Of a DNA stretch of 64,000 nt, positions 9,622 to 17,644 are shown one piece after another. How positions within the stretch are numbered: position 1 is the first letter of the stretch; every line of letters starts with the position of its first letter. Both the position numbers and the translations under genes were made by a program. The DNA lies in the NCBI RefSeq assembly GCF_002736145.1, contig NZ_CP024160.1, positions 186,001-250,000 on the forward strand, written 5' to 3'. This DNA is from Collinsella aerofaciens (GTDB lineage Bacteria > Actinomycetota > Coriobacteriia > Coriobacteriales > Coriobacteriaceae). The notes below the pieces were generated by a model. It ran no database searches and had not been told where the DNA came from. It saw only the letters and a list, made by a program, of their open reading frames with translations.

Positions 9622-10599
9622 ATGCCAAGTGCTCAGGAGCTGCAACATCAATTTGGTGAATATCGAGGCGCCATGCCCCGTCCATCAGATTTCGATCTCT
9701 TTTGGAAGGACCGCATGGCCGAGGCCGATGCCGTCGGGCTTGACTATGCGATCGAGACGGCATCGGTCACCGATGCCGTGACCTGCCAGCTTTTCGACCT
9801 CTGGTATACCGGCATGTGTGGCGCTCGCCTGCATGCCAAGTACCTTAAACCCGTCTCGGACGAGCCCGTGCCATTGGTACTTCAGTTCCATGGGTATCCG
9901 GGTGCAAGCCGCAGCTGGTTTGAGCAGGCGTCGTTTGCGGGCATGGGCATGGCGCTCATCGCGCTTGACTGTCCTGGTCAGGGCGGTCCCTCCGAGGATA
10001 TTGGCGGATTTGAGGGTACGACGGTCGCGGGCCATATTGTCGCCGGTATCGACGGCGATCCGGCCAACCTCTACTATGTCCGTCTACACCAGGACATTCG
10101 CATCCTGTGCCGTATCGTCCGCGAGCTCGAGGGCATCGATTTAGCCCGTGTGTTTGTGAACGGTGCCTCGCAGGGCGGCGGTTTGGGCATCGCGACATGC
10201 GCGCTCAACAGCGACCTGGTTGACCGCGCCGCAATCCTCTATCCCTTCCTGTCAGATTTCCGCCTGGTCTGGGATTTGGATGCCGACGATATCGCCTATG
10301 AGGGCCTGCGCTATTGGTCGCGTTGGTTTGACGAGGATTCGACTCGTATCGAGGAAGCCTATGCCAAACTGGCGTACTTCGATTCCAAGAACTTTGCCCC
10401 TATGGTCAAATGCCCCGTGCTGTTTGGTACGGGCACGGCGGATATCGTCTGTCCGCCGGCAACGCAGTTTGCGGTCTATAACAACCTGACCTGTGAAAAG
10501 CGTCATGAGTTCTTTGAGGGCTTTGGCCACGAAGAGATACAGGACTTTGACGATATGATCATTCCGTTTTTCTGCGAGGGAGGGGAGGCTCATGTCTAA
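9622..10599 (+). CDS. Acetyl-xylan-esterase-type alpha/beta hydrolase (AXE1/cephalosporin-C deacetylase family)
   Basis: 325-residue hydrolase with the AXE1 N-terminus (PRPSDFDLFWKDRM) and a complete putative triad: nucleophile Ser in NGASQGGG, Asp in GTADIVCPP and His in FGHEE. The family removes acetyl groups from sugars and related compounds. Between a carbohydrate-type importer and nanA/nanK/nanE genes, a plausible role is O-deacetylation of acetylated sialic acids after uptake; no signal peptide is seen, so it should be cytoplasmic. That role is inference. ATG at 9622 fits the family N-terminus although its GAAAGG ribosome site is about 15 bases away; a TTG at 9607 is the alternative. 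Confidence 0.8.
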   Translation: MPSAQELQHQFGEYRGAMPRPSDFDLFWKDRMAEADAVGLDYAIETASVTDAVTCQLFDLWYTGMCGARLHAKYLKPVSDEPVPLVLQFHGYPGASRSWFEQASFAGMGMALIALDCPGQGGPSEDIGGFEGTTVAGHIVAGIDGDPANLYYVRLHQDIRILCRIVRELEGIDLARVFVNGASQGGGLGIATCALNSDLVDRAAILYPFLSDFRLVWDLDADDIAYEGLRYWSRWFDEDSTRIEEAYAKLAYFDSKNFAPMVKCPVLFGTGTADIVCPPATQFAVYNNLTCEKRHEFFEGFGHEEIQDFDDMIIPFFCEGGEAHV

Positions 10600-11443
10600 G
10601 TGCGAGAGCAATGTTGGCGAGCTGATTGTCCCCGACCTTGTGGGGATTCCCGGGACGGTCTCGTCAAGGCTCTCTGATTTCCGGGATTGGCGCGGCGACA
10701 CTTCTGCGGATGTTTCCGAATTAGAGATAGCCGCTTCGGACCTTGAGGTTTGCGGGCCGAGTATTACGGCGATCGATTTCGCCAATCCGTATGCCCGCTA
10801 CTCCGAGGTTTCCTTTGAGCTTGGTGGCGATGTGGTCCACGCACGTTTGATCGAGCCTGCCGGTCGCGCCCGAGCATCCGAGCTTGTGCCGCTATGTCTG
10901 ATGTTTCACGACATCGACCGACCCGTGCGGGGATGGCATCACATGACGAGGTTTGCGGCCATGGGATATGCCGTGCTTGCGCTGAACGATGAGGCGATTG
11001 GACCCAGCGATCTGCGGCAGGAGATTACCTCGCCTGCTTTTGTCAGGCGCGTCCGTTGGGGCTGCGCGCTGGCGAAGGTGGCGTGCAATCTTGATGGCAT
11101 GGACCCCGACCGCATCTTTGCATGGGGCGAGGGCCTTGGCGGCGGAGTCGCGCTGGCGGTTTCTGCTCTGGACGAGCGGGGCCTCGCCTGCACGGCGGTT
11201 GCCAATCCGCTTCCTGGCGGTCTCGAGGCGCTGTCGTCTCGGGTGCGCGGATCGGTGCTCATGGGCACATCGCTTATGGATACCGTGAGCGATCCCAAGG
11301 ATCAGTTTGCCGTATTCAACGGTCTTGAGTGTGACCGGAGGCATATCATCTATGCAAAATACTCTCACGAGCGCATCAATGCGTTCGAAAACGAAGTCGT
11401 CGACTTTTTTAACCAAACGTTCTACCCGTGTTCTTTGGCCTAG
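10592..11443 (+). CDS. AXE1-like alpha/beta hydrolase paralogue lacking the nucleophile serine
   Basis: 283 residues, overlapping the preceding esterase by 8 bases and resembling it in the C-terminal two thirds (PLCLMFHDID, GMDPDRIFAWGEGLGGG, YSHERINAFENEV). At the nucleophile elbow the first protein has G-A-S-Q-G; here it reads G-E-G-L-G, so Ser is replaced by Gly, while a candidate His (YSHE) remains. It is probably not a serine esterase. It may be a binding or regulatory partner of the upstream enzyme, or a decaying duplicate, though the frame is intact and the codon use normal. Confidence 0.65.
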   Translation: MSKCESNVGELIVPDLVGIPGTVSSRLSDFRDWRGDTSADVSELEIAASDLEVCGPSITAIDFANPYARYSEVSFELGGDVVHARLIEPAGRARASELVPLCLMFHDIDRPVRGWHHMTRFAAMGYAVLALNDEAIGPSDLRQEITSPAFVRRVRWGCALAKVACNLDGMDPDRIFAWGEGLGGGVALAVSALDERGLACTAVANPLPGGLEALSSRVRGSVLMGTSLMDTVSDPKDQFAVFNGLECDRRHIIYAKYSHERINAFENEVVDFFNQTFYPCSLA

Positions 11444-11511
11444 ACGGCCTGGACACTGCCAACAAGAGTGGGTGGCATAGGGCCGCCCGCCAGACAACTA
11501 AGGAGATTCTT

Positions 11512-12432
11512 GTGGCAACTCAGAAATTCACCGGCGTTATCCCTCCCGTCGTTGTTCCCGATACCGAAGATCACCAGCTCGACGTTGCCTCCTTTGAGCG
11601 CAGCATCAACCGCATGATCGATGCCGGCGTCGATGGCCTGTTCTTCTTGGGATCCTCGGGCGAGGTCGTCTTCTCCACCGACGAGCGCCGTCGCCAGATT
11701 ATCGCCGAGGCCGTCCGTATCGTCGACCACCGTGTGCCTGTTCTGGTCGGCATCATCGATACCGAGACCGAGCGCATGATCGAGCACGGCAAGGTCGCCC
11801 AGGAGCTGGGCGCTGATGCCCTCGTCGCCACCTGCCCGTTCTATGCCCTGCAGGGCATGACCGAGGTCGAGGAGCACTTCCGCATCCTGCATGAGGAGCT
11901 CGACCTGCCCATCTTTGCCTATGACATTCCCGTCTGCGTTCACACCAAGCTCCCCTGGAAGCTCCTTGCCAAGCTCGGCGCCGAGGGCGTCCTTGCTGGC
12001 GTCAAGGATTCCTCGGGCGATGACATCTCGTTCCGCTATCTCGTTCAGGAGAACGAGAAGAACGGCCATCCGATGAGCATCCTCACCGGTCACGAGGTTG
12101 TTGTCGACGGCGCTTACCTCGGTGGCGCCGACGGTTCTGTCCCGGGCCTTGCCAACGTTGAGCCCGAGGGCTACGTGCGCCAGTGGAAGGCCGCTCAGGC
12201 CGGTGACTGGGCTACCGTCAAGGCCGAGCAGGATCGCCTCAACGAGATCTCCCACATCTGGGATGTCACCTCGGGCGTCCAGGGCTATGCCGGTGGCGTC
12301 GGCGCCTTCAAGACCGCTATGAACCTCATGGGTATCTTCGACAGCCCGACCATGCCGCGTCCGGTGAAGGCCATGACCGGCGAGAACGTCGAGGCTATTA
12401 GGAAGGTCCTCCAGGACAACGGCCTCCTGTAA
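11512..12432 (+). CDS. nanA: N-acetylneuraminate lyase-like DHDPS/NAL family aldolase
   Basis: 306-residue class I aldolase of the dihydrodipicolinate synthase / N-acetylneuraminate lyase family. It shows the pyruvate-carboxylate site GSSGE, a Tyr in YDIPVC and the Schiff-base Lys in AGVKDSSGD. Sequence alone does not separate lyase from other members, but nanK and nanE follow, so cleavage of N-acetylneuraminate into ManNAc and pyruvate is the best assignment. GTG start at 11512 chosen for the AAGGAGATTCTT just before it; longer upstream frames have no ribosome site. Confidence 0.78.
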   Translation: MATQKFTGVIPPVVVPDTEDHQLDVASFERSINRMIDAGVDGLFFLGSSGEVVFSTDERRRQIIAEAVRIVDHRVPVLVGIIDTETERMIEHGKVAQELGADALVATCPFYALQGMTEVEEHFRILHEELDLPIFAYDIPVCVHTKLPWKLLAKLGAEGVLAGVKDSSGDDISFRYLVQENEKNGHPMSILTGHEVVVDGAYLGGADGSVPGLANVEPEGYVRQWKAAQAGDWATVKAEQDRLNEISHIWDVTSGVQGYAGGVGAFKTAMNLMGIFDSPTMPRPVKAMTGENVEAIRKVLQDNGLL

Positions 12433-12540
12433 AGCTTTCCCAGGCACCCGACCTCGCCGTTCAACCGTGTGGCCATGACTATTAGGTCAATGGCCACACG
12501 GTTTCTCGGCAATCTCGGGCACCTGGAAAACCTTTACCCG
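12433..12540 (+). terminator. Nested hairpin between nanA and nanK
   Basis: A perfect 14-bp inner stem AACCGTGTGGCCAT / ATGGCCACACGGTT (12463-12503) lies inside an imperfect outer stem CCAGG..CCCGA / TCGGG..CCTGG (12440-12526). It has no T-tail. Probably an mRNA-processing or partial-termination element. Confidence 0.5.
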
Positions 12541-12604
12541 CGCTGTGACGGCTAGCCTGACGGCGCATTTCCTGTAGTTGTTTTTATCTCCGAAGGAGAG
12601 CGAC

Positions 12605-13570
12605 ATGGAGAACAAGTACGTCTGCTCTGTCGATATCGGCGGAACTAAGATCGCGACTGCCATCATGGAGTACCCGGCTGACGGTAGTGTGCCCCATCCC
12701 GTTTTTGAGGCCGAGGTTCCCACAGAGGCCCAAGAGGGCGGCGAGGCCGTCTTCCAGCGTATCGAGGCATCCATCAAGGCTGCTCTCGAGGCGAATCCCG
12801 ATGTCGAGGTCCTTGGCGTCGGTATTGGCGCCGCCGGTGTCGTCGACCCCAAGACGGGCGCCATCGCGTATGCCAATGAGATCATGCCCGGCTGGTCCGG
12901 CGTTCAGTTGGGGCCGCGTCTGCGCGAGGATCTCGGTCTTCCCGTTGCCGTTGTAGGCGACGTGCAGGCTCATGCTCTGGGCGAGGCCCACTGGGGTGTC
13001 GGCAAGGGCAAGTTCTCCGTCTTGTGTCTTGGCATCGGTACGGGTATCGGCGGCGCATATGTCGAGAACGGCCGCGTGATGCAGGGCTTCCATGGTGCTG
13101 CTGGCCATATGGGCCACATCGAGTGCTCGGCTGCCGCCGGCATTCCCTGCGCCTGCGGGCGTTCCGGCCATCTGGAGTCGGTTGCTTCGGGCACTTCCAT
13201 TGGTCGTATGTACGATGAGCGCTTTGGCCGCGTCGACCCCAGCCGTCCTTCGGTCGGTCGCGATGTGAACGACCTGTGCCGTGCAGGCGACGCAAAGGCG
13301 ACCGAGGTCATCCATGACGCCGGCTTTGCGCTGGGTGCGAGCTTGGGCTCGCTCGCTAACATCCTGGATCCTGAGGTCATCGTGCTTTCGGGCGGCGTGA
13401 TTCACCAAGGCCCCGATTGGCGTTCGCAGACGTGGAAGGATTCGGTGCACGAGGGCTATGCCAGCCAGGCGCTCGATCCGCTTCAGGACACGCCGATCCT
13501 CATCGGTTCTCTGGAGGGCGATGCTCCGCTCATCGGTGCCGCTGAGCATCTTCTTGCCTCGTTGAAGTAA
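12605..13570 (+). CDS. nanK: ROK-family sugar kinase, likely N-acetylmannosamine kinase
   Basis: 321 residues. The N-terminal ATP-binding DIGGTKIATA and the IGTGIGGAYVENG loop define the ROK family of sugar kinases and repressors; with no N-terminal HTH it is a kinase. The zinc-site region reads CACGRSGHLE, with His where the family consensus CxCGxxGCxE has the third Cys. Between nanA and nanE it should phosphorylate ManNAc to ManNAc-6-phosphate. ATG at 12605 is preceded by AAGGAGAG. Confidence 0.8.
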   Translation: MENKYVCSVDIGGTKIATAIMEYPADGSVPHPVFEAEVPTEAQEGGEAVFQRIEASIKAALEANPDVEVLGVGIGAAGVVDPKTGAIAYANEIMPGWSGVQLGPRLREDLGLPVAVVGDVQAHALGEAHWGVGKGKFSVLCLGIGTGIGGAYVENGRVMQGFHGAAGHMGHIECSAAAGIPCACGRSGHLESVASGTSIGRMYDERFGRVDPSRPSVGRDVNDLCRAGDAKATEVIHDAGFALGASLGSLANILDPEVIVLSGGVIHQGPDWRSQTWKDSVHEGYASQALDPLQDTPILIGSLEGDAPLIGAAEHLLASLK

Positions 13571-13586
13571 ACGTATCTGCTGTAGG

Positions 13587-13617
13587 AGCCTCCCGAGACA
13601 ACACGCCTCGGGAGGCT
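13587..13617 (+). terminator. Hairpin between nanK and nanE
   Basis: AGCCTCCCGAG / CTCGGGAGGCT, a perfect 11-bp stem with a 9-base loop and only a weak T-tract. nanE follows 24 bases on, so read-through must occur or nanE needs its own promoter. Confidence 0.5.
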
Positions 13618-13640
13618 GTTCTGAGAAAGGTTGCAGCCTT

Positions 13641-14327
13641 ATGACCGTCGATCCTTTGATTCAATCCCTGAAGGGCAAGCTCGTCGTGAGCGTTCAGGCG
13701 TATATGGGTGAGCCACTTCGTACGCCCGAGACCATGGCTCAAATGTCTCGCGCTTGCGAGCTCGGCGGCGCTGCCGCCATTCGCTGCCAGGGCCTTGCCG
13801 ACATTGCCGCCATTAAGGGTCGCTGTGAGGTTCCCGTCATCGGCTTGTGGAAGGATGGGCACGAGGGCGTTTACATCACGCCGACGCTGCGTCACGCTCG
13901 CGCCTGCGTTGCTGCCGGTGCCGATATCGTGGCGATCGATGCCACCGATCGTCCGCGCCCCGATGGCAAGACGGTCGAGGATACCTTCCGTCCGCTGCAC
14001 GAGGAGGGTGTGCTCCTGATGGCGGATTGTGCCACCATCGAGGACATTCGCCGTGCGGTTGATATGGGCTTCGACCTTGTATCCACCACGCTTTCTCATG
14101 GTGTCGCCGCCATCGACTGCACCATGGCCGATGGCCCCGATCTGCCGCTCCTGCGTCAGGCGACTGAGGAATTCCCCGGTCTTCCCATCATCTGCGAGGG
14201 CCGCGTGCACACGCCCGAGGAGGCTCGCGCCGCGATCGATGCTGGTGCCTGGGCCGTTGTCGTCGGCACCGCCATCACGCACCCCACGAGTATTACGAGT
14301 TGGTTCAAGGCTGCGCTTGAGGCGTAA
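13641..14327 (+). CDS. nanE: N-acetylmannosamine-6-phosphate 2-epimerase
   Basis: 228-residue TIM-barrel protein of the NanE family, converting ManNAc-6-P to GlcNAc-6-P. Family landmarks: VVSVQAYMGEPLR near the N-terminus, AIRCQG, PVIGLWKDGH, IDATDRPRP and the phosphate-binding CEGRVHTPEEA...VVVGTAITHP. Last gene of the nan-type cluster; the next steps (NagA, NagB) are not in the window and would be encoded elsewhere. AGAAAGG is upstream of the ATG. Confidence 0.9.
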   Translation: MTVDPLIQSLKGKLVVSVQAYMGEPLRTPETMAQMSRACELGGAAAIRCQGLADIAAIKGRCEVPVIGLWKDGHEGVYITPTLRHARACVAAGADIVAIDATDRPRPDGKTVEDTFRPLHEEGVLLMADCATIEDIRRAVDMGFDLVSTTLSHGVAAIDCTMADGPDLPLLRQATEEFPGLPIICEGRVHTPEEARAAIDAGAWAVVVGTAITHPTSITSWFKAALEA

Positions 14328-14354
14328 GACAGGCCTCGTATCCGCTCGGGGCGG

Positions 14355-14417
14355 TATACTCAATATAGGCAATTGACCGCGCGGGATCCGGGTTGCTGGG
14401 TCCCGCGCTTGTTTTTG
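14355..14417 (+). promoter_or_regulatory. Possible -10 element and attenuator-like hairpin before rapZ
   Basis: TATACT at 14355-14360 resembles a -10 box, with no good -35. It is followed at 14379-14417 by GCGCGGGATCC / GGTCCCGCGC and TTGTTTTT, which has the form of an intrinsic terminator. It could end the nanE transcript or attenuate rapZ. Confidence 0.4.
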
Positions 14418-14428
14418 GGAGGCAGCAC

Positions 14429-15349
14429 ATGCAAAAGGGAGATGCCATGGATGCGGCGGAGCGCTCGGAGCGCATCCCCGATATCGTCATCATCACCGGA
14501 ATGTCCGGATCGGGCCGCACGCAGGCCATGCACGTGTTCGAGGACATGGGCTATTTTTGCATTGATAACCTGCCTCCGCGTCTCATCGCCCAGCTTGCCG
14601 AGCTCGTCGGCATCAATACGGGCGTGGGCAGGCATCTCGCCGTTACCTGCGATTTGCGTAGCCAGGGACTGTTTGACGAGTTGCTCGATGCGGTCGCCGC
14701 GCTCGAAGAGCGCGAGATGAGCTGCGACATCGTGTTCCTGGAGGCTTCTGACGAGGTGCTGATTCGTCGCTACAGCGAAAATCGCCGCCGTCATCCCATT
14801 GCCAAGCCGGGGGAGACTACGGCCGATGCCATTCAGCGCGAGCGCCTTCAGCTGCAGGGCGTGCGCGATCGAGCCGATATGATTATCGATACGAGCCGTC
14901 TGCGCACCTCTGCGCTGCGCAACAAGCTACGTATGGCATTTTCCGAGCTGTCCGACCAACAGCTCATGGACGTCCATGTGTTCTCGTTTGGCTTTAAGCA
15001 CGGCATGCCCGTCGAGGCGGACATTATGATCGACGTCCGCTTCCTGCCCAATCCGTTCTACGATCCCGAGATGCGCACGATGACCGGTCTCGATAAAAAG
15101 GTCTCCGATTTTGTTCTGGACCATCCCAAGACGCAGGAGTTTTGGAAGGCCTGGACGCAGCTGCTCGATACGGTCATGCCCGGCTATATCGCGGAGGGTA
15201 AGCCGCAGCTTTCTATCGCCATCGGCTGCACGGGCGGCCAGCACCGCAGCGTTGCCATTGCCGAGGCCACGGCCCGTTACCTGGAAGGCGCTCAGTATCA
15301 TGTGAGCATCTCCCACCGCGACCTGTCGCGCGCCAACACGAAGGCATAG
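14429..15349 (+). CDS. rapZ: RNase adapter / nucleotide-binding protein RapZ (YvcJ)
   Basis: 306-residue P-loop protein of the RapZ family. Walker A is GMSGSGRT with Arg in the usual Lys position, as is seen in some actinobacterial relatives; the C-terminal domain carries HVFSFGFKHG, DIMIDVRFLPNP and IGCTGGQHRSV, which are diagnostic. In Enterobacteria RapZ tunes GlcN-6-P synthesis; in Gram-positives the role is less clear. ATG at 14429 has GGGAGG before it; the ATG at 14447 (AAAAGGGAG) is also possible. whiA starts 6 bases after the stop, with no yvcK between. Confidence 0.93.
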   Translation: MQKGDAMDAAERSERIPDIVIITGMSGSGRTQAMHVFEDMGYFCIDNLPPRLIAQLAELVGINTGVGRHLAVTCDLRSQGLFDELLDAVAALEEREMSCDIVFLEASDEVLIRRYSENRRRHPIAKPGETTADAIQRERLQLQGVRDRADMIIDTSRLRTSALRNKLRMAFSELSDQQLMDVHVFSFGFKHGMPVEADIMIDVRFLPNPFYDPEMRTMTGLDKKVSDFVLDHPKTQEFWKAWTQLLDTVMPGYIAEGKPQLSIAIGCTGGQHRSVAIAEATARYLEGAQYHVSISHRDLSRANTKA

Positions 15350-15355
15350 GCCTGC

Positions 15356-16285
15356 ATGTCGTTTACCGCTGAGGTGCGCGACGAGCTTGCGCGCTGCGAA
15401 CCCGAATGTGAATACTGCGACTTGTCGACGCTTGCCGCCCTGACGCGTGTGAGCGGTACACTTTCGCTGGCCGGCTCCGGGCGGTATCGTTTGACGGTCG
15501 CGACCGAGACGGGCGCCGTCGCGCGCACGATGATCACACTGACGCATCGCATCCTTAAGCTCAAAACGGAGTTCACCGTCCGTAAATCTGTATTGCATAA
15601 GGTTCGGAACTACCTCATCACCTTGCCCGATCAACCCGACCTGGACAAGGCTCTGGTGCTACTGGGCATTCTCGACCGCAGGGGAGGGCTCGTCGCTGGT
15701 GTTCCCCGGCACATCGTTGCCCGTCCCTGCTGCAGGCTTGCCTACATCCGCGGCGCGCTCATCGCCGGCGGTTTCGTGGCCGATCCCCGCGGCGACTTTC
15801 ATTTGGAGATCGCGGTGCAGGGCGAGCAATATGCCAAGGGGCTTTGCGACCTGTTGGGGCAGATTGGGGTCCATGCTCGTGTTAATGCACGGCGGGGGTC
15901 ATATGCCGTGTACATTAAGAGCGCCGAGGAAATCGAGCATTTATTAAAGCTGATTGGTGCCAAGCGCAGCGTTGCCGAGATTGAGGAGGCGCGCGCGGTC
16001 AAGTTGGTTAAGAACGATGTGAACCGTCGCGTGAACGCCGAGCTCGCCAACCAGACCAGAAGCGCCGGTGCTGCCCAGCATCAGCTTGCGCTTATCGATG
16101 AGCTCGAGCAGCGAGGCCTTCGCGATGCGCTTCCGGATGCCTTGGCGGTCTTTTGCGACCTGCGCGAGCGCTATCCCGATCTTTCGTTGCGTGATTTAGG
16201 GGAGATGGCTGACCCTCCCTTGTCGAAGTCGGCCCTCTACCATCGTGTTTTACGGCTTGAAAAGCTCATTGAAGCAAACAGATAG
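15356..16285 (+). CDS. whiA: DNA-binding protein WhiA
   Basis: 309 residues with the WhiA layout: an N-terminal LAGLIDADG-homing-endonuclease-like region (SFTAEVRDELAR..., GTLSLAG, CCRLAYIRGALIAGGFVADP) and a C-terminal helix-turn-helix (YPDLSLRDLGEMADPPLSKSALYHR). WhiA is a transcription factor of sporulation and division in Streptomyces, conserved in non-sporulating Gram-positives. The gene follows rapZ by 6 bases and precedes gap. Confidence 0.95.
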   Translation: MSFTAEVRDELARCEPECEYCDLSTLAALTRVSGTLSLAGSGRYRLTVATETGAVARTMITLTHRILKLKTEFTVRKSVLHKVRNYLITLPDQPDLDKALVLLGILDRRGGLVAGVPRHIVARPCCRLAYIRGALIAGGFVADPRGDFHLEIAVQGEQYAKGLCDLLGQIGVHARVNARRGSYAVYIKSAEEIEHLLKLIGAKRSVAEIEEARAVKLVKNDVNRRVNAELANQTRSAGAAQHQLALIDELEQRGLRDALPDALAVFCDLRERYPDLSLRDLGEMADPPLSKSALYHRVLRLEKLIEANR

Positions 16286-16400
16286 GTTAAAGTATCGACT
16301 TATATACGGAGTTAGCTGCTATTTTAGTCTTTAAAACGTTTTAACGTAAATTTGATTTTCAATTTCGAGCATTCTCGTGAAATTCAAGTCAAAAAAAAGG

Positions 16401-16406
16401 TATATT
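16401..16406 (+). promoter_or_regulatory. Possible -10 box of the gap promoter
   Basis: TATATT sits in an AT-rich stretch 73 bases before the gap start. No convincing -35 is present at the right spacing, so this is weak. Confidence 0.3.
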
Positions 16407-16478
16407 AGGCGAGTGGTTAGTTTGTGGGCCTCAACGGCGGGCGCTGTAGCTCGCGGGGGCCTTACGAAAGGAGACACA

Positions 16479-17504
16479 ATGGCAGTAAAGGTTGCTATTA
16501 ACGGCTTCGGTCGCATCGGTCGTCTGGCTTTCCGTCAGATGTTCGGTCATGAGGGCTCCGAGATCGTCGCTATCAACGACCTCACCTCTCCCGATATGCT
16601 CGCTTACCTGCTGAAGTACGACTCCACGCAGGGCAACTACGCTCGCGATCACGAGGTCGTTGCTGGCGAGGATTCCATCACCGTTGACGGCAAGGAGATC
16701 AAGATCTACAAGGAGGCCGACGCCAACAACCTGCCTTGGGGCGACCTCGACGTCGACGTCGTTCTCGAGTGCACCGGCTTCTACACCAGCAAGGCTAAGG
16801 CTCAGGCCCACATCAACGCTGGCGCCAAGAAGGTCGTCATCTCCGCTCCGGCCGGCAGCGATCTGCCCACCATCGTGTACAACGTCAACCATGAGACGCT
16901 GACCGCTGAGGACAACATCATCTCCGCTGCTTCCTGCACCACCAACTGCCTCGCCCCGATGGCCAAGGGTCTGAACGACTTCGCTCCCATCGTGTCCGGC
17001 ATCATGACCACCATTCACGCCTGGACCGGCGACCAGATGCCGCTCGACGGCCCGCAGCGCAAGGGCAACAAGCGTCGTAGCCGCGCCTGCGCCGTCAACA
17101 TCGTCCCCAACACCACCGGTGCTGCCAAGGCTATCGGCCTGGTTCTCCCCGAGCTCAACGGTAAGCTCATCGGTGCCGCCCAGCGCGTCCCGACGCCGAC
17201 CGGCTCCATCACCAACCTCTACGCTGTTGTTGACAAGAAGGTCACCGTCGACGAGGTTAACGCCGCTATGAAGGCCTACGCTTCCACCATCTCCGAGACC
17301 TTCGGTTACAACGAGGACGACATCGTTTCCACCGACATCATCGGCGAGACCCACGGCTCCATCTTCGACGCCACTCAGACCATGTGCTCTGACCTCGGCA
17401 ACGGCCAGACCCTCGTTCAGGTCACCTCTTGGTACGACAACGAGAACTCCTACACCTCTCAGATGGTCCGCACCATCAAGTACTTCGAGAAGTTCGTTGC
17501 TTAA
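16479..17504 (+). CDS. gap: Glyceraldehyde-3-phosphate dehydrogenase
   Basis: 341-residue type I GAPDH. NAD-binding N-terminus [14 protein letters not shown], catalytic Cys in [12 protein letters not shown], and the C-terminal [14 protein letters not shown] are all present. It oxidises glyceraldehyde-3-phosphate to 1,3-bisphosphoglycerate. ATG at 16479 follows AAAGGAGAC. A strong terminator separates it from pgk, allowing higher gap expression than the rest of the block. Confidence 0.97.
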   Translation: MAVKVAINGFGRIGRLAFRQMFGHEGSEIVAINDLTSPDMLAYLLKYDSTQGNYARDHEVVAGEDSITVDGKEIKIYKEADANNLPWGDLDVDVVLECTGFYTSKAKAQAHINAGAKKVVISAPAGSDLPTIVYNVNHETLTAEDNIISAASCTTNCLAPMAKGLNDFAPIVSGIMTTIHAWTGDQMPLDGPQRKGNKRRSRACAVNIVPNTTGAAKAIGLVLPELNGKLIGAAQRVPTPTGSITNLYAVVDKKVTVDEVNAAMKAYASTISETFGYNEDDIVSTDIIGETHGSIFDATQTMCSDLGNGQTLVQVTSWYDNENSYTSQMVRTIKYFEKFVA

Positions 17505-17543
17505 TTTAGCTTTTAGCGAATAGCTCGTTGAGCGTCTAAAGAA

Positions 17544-17588
17544 GGGCGCGGCCTCATAGGGCTTACACCCTAGGGTCGCGCCCTTTTT
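17544..17588 (+). terminator. Intrinsic terminator between gap and pgk
   Basis: GGGCGCGGCC and GGGTCGCGCCC pair around a loop that itself contains TAGGG/CCCTA, followed by TTTTTAT. Probably partial termination after gap. Confidence 0.75.
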
Positions 17589-17644
17589 ATAGGAAATCGT
17601 CTGCCGTAATGGGAGGCAGACACGTACGAAAGGTAGAAGCAAAC

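Noticed and set aside
365-9763. Very long minus-strand open frames (941 codons at 365-3190 and 1067 codons at 6560-9763)
   Set aside because: They run antisense to clear genes (murJ, uvrC, the nan-type ABC genes), their products have no recognisable domain and are of biased composition; they result from GC-rich codon bias in the real genes.
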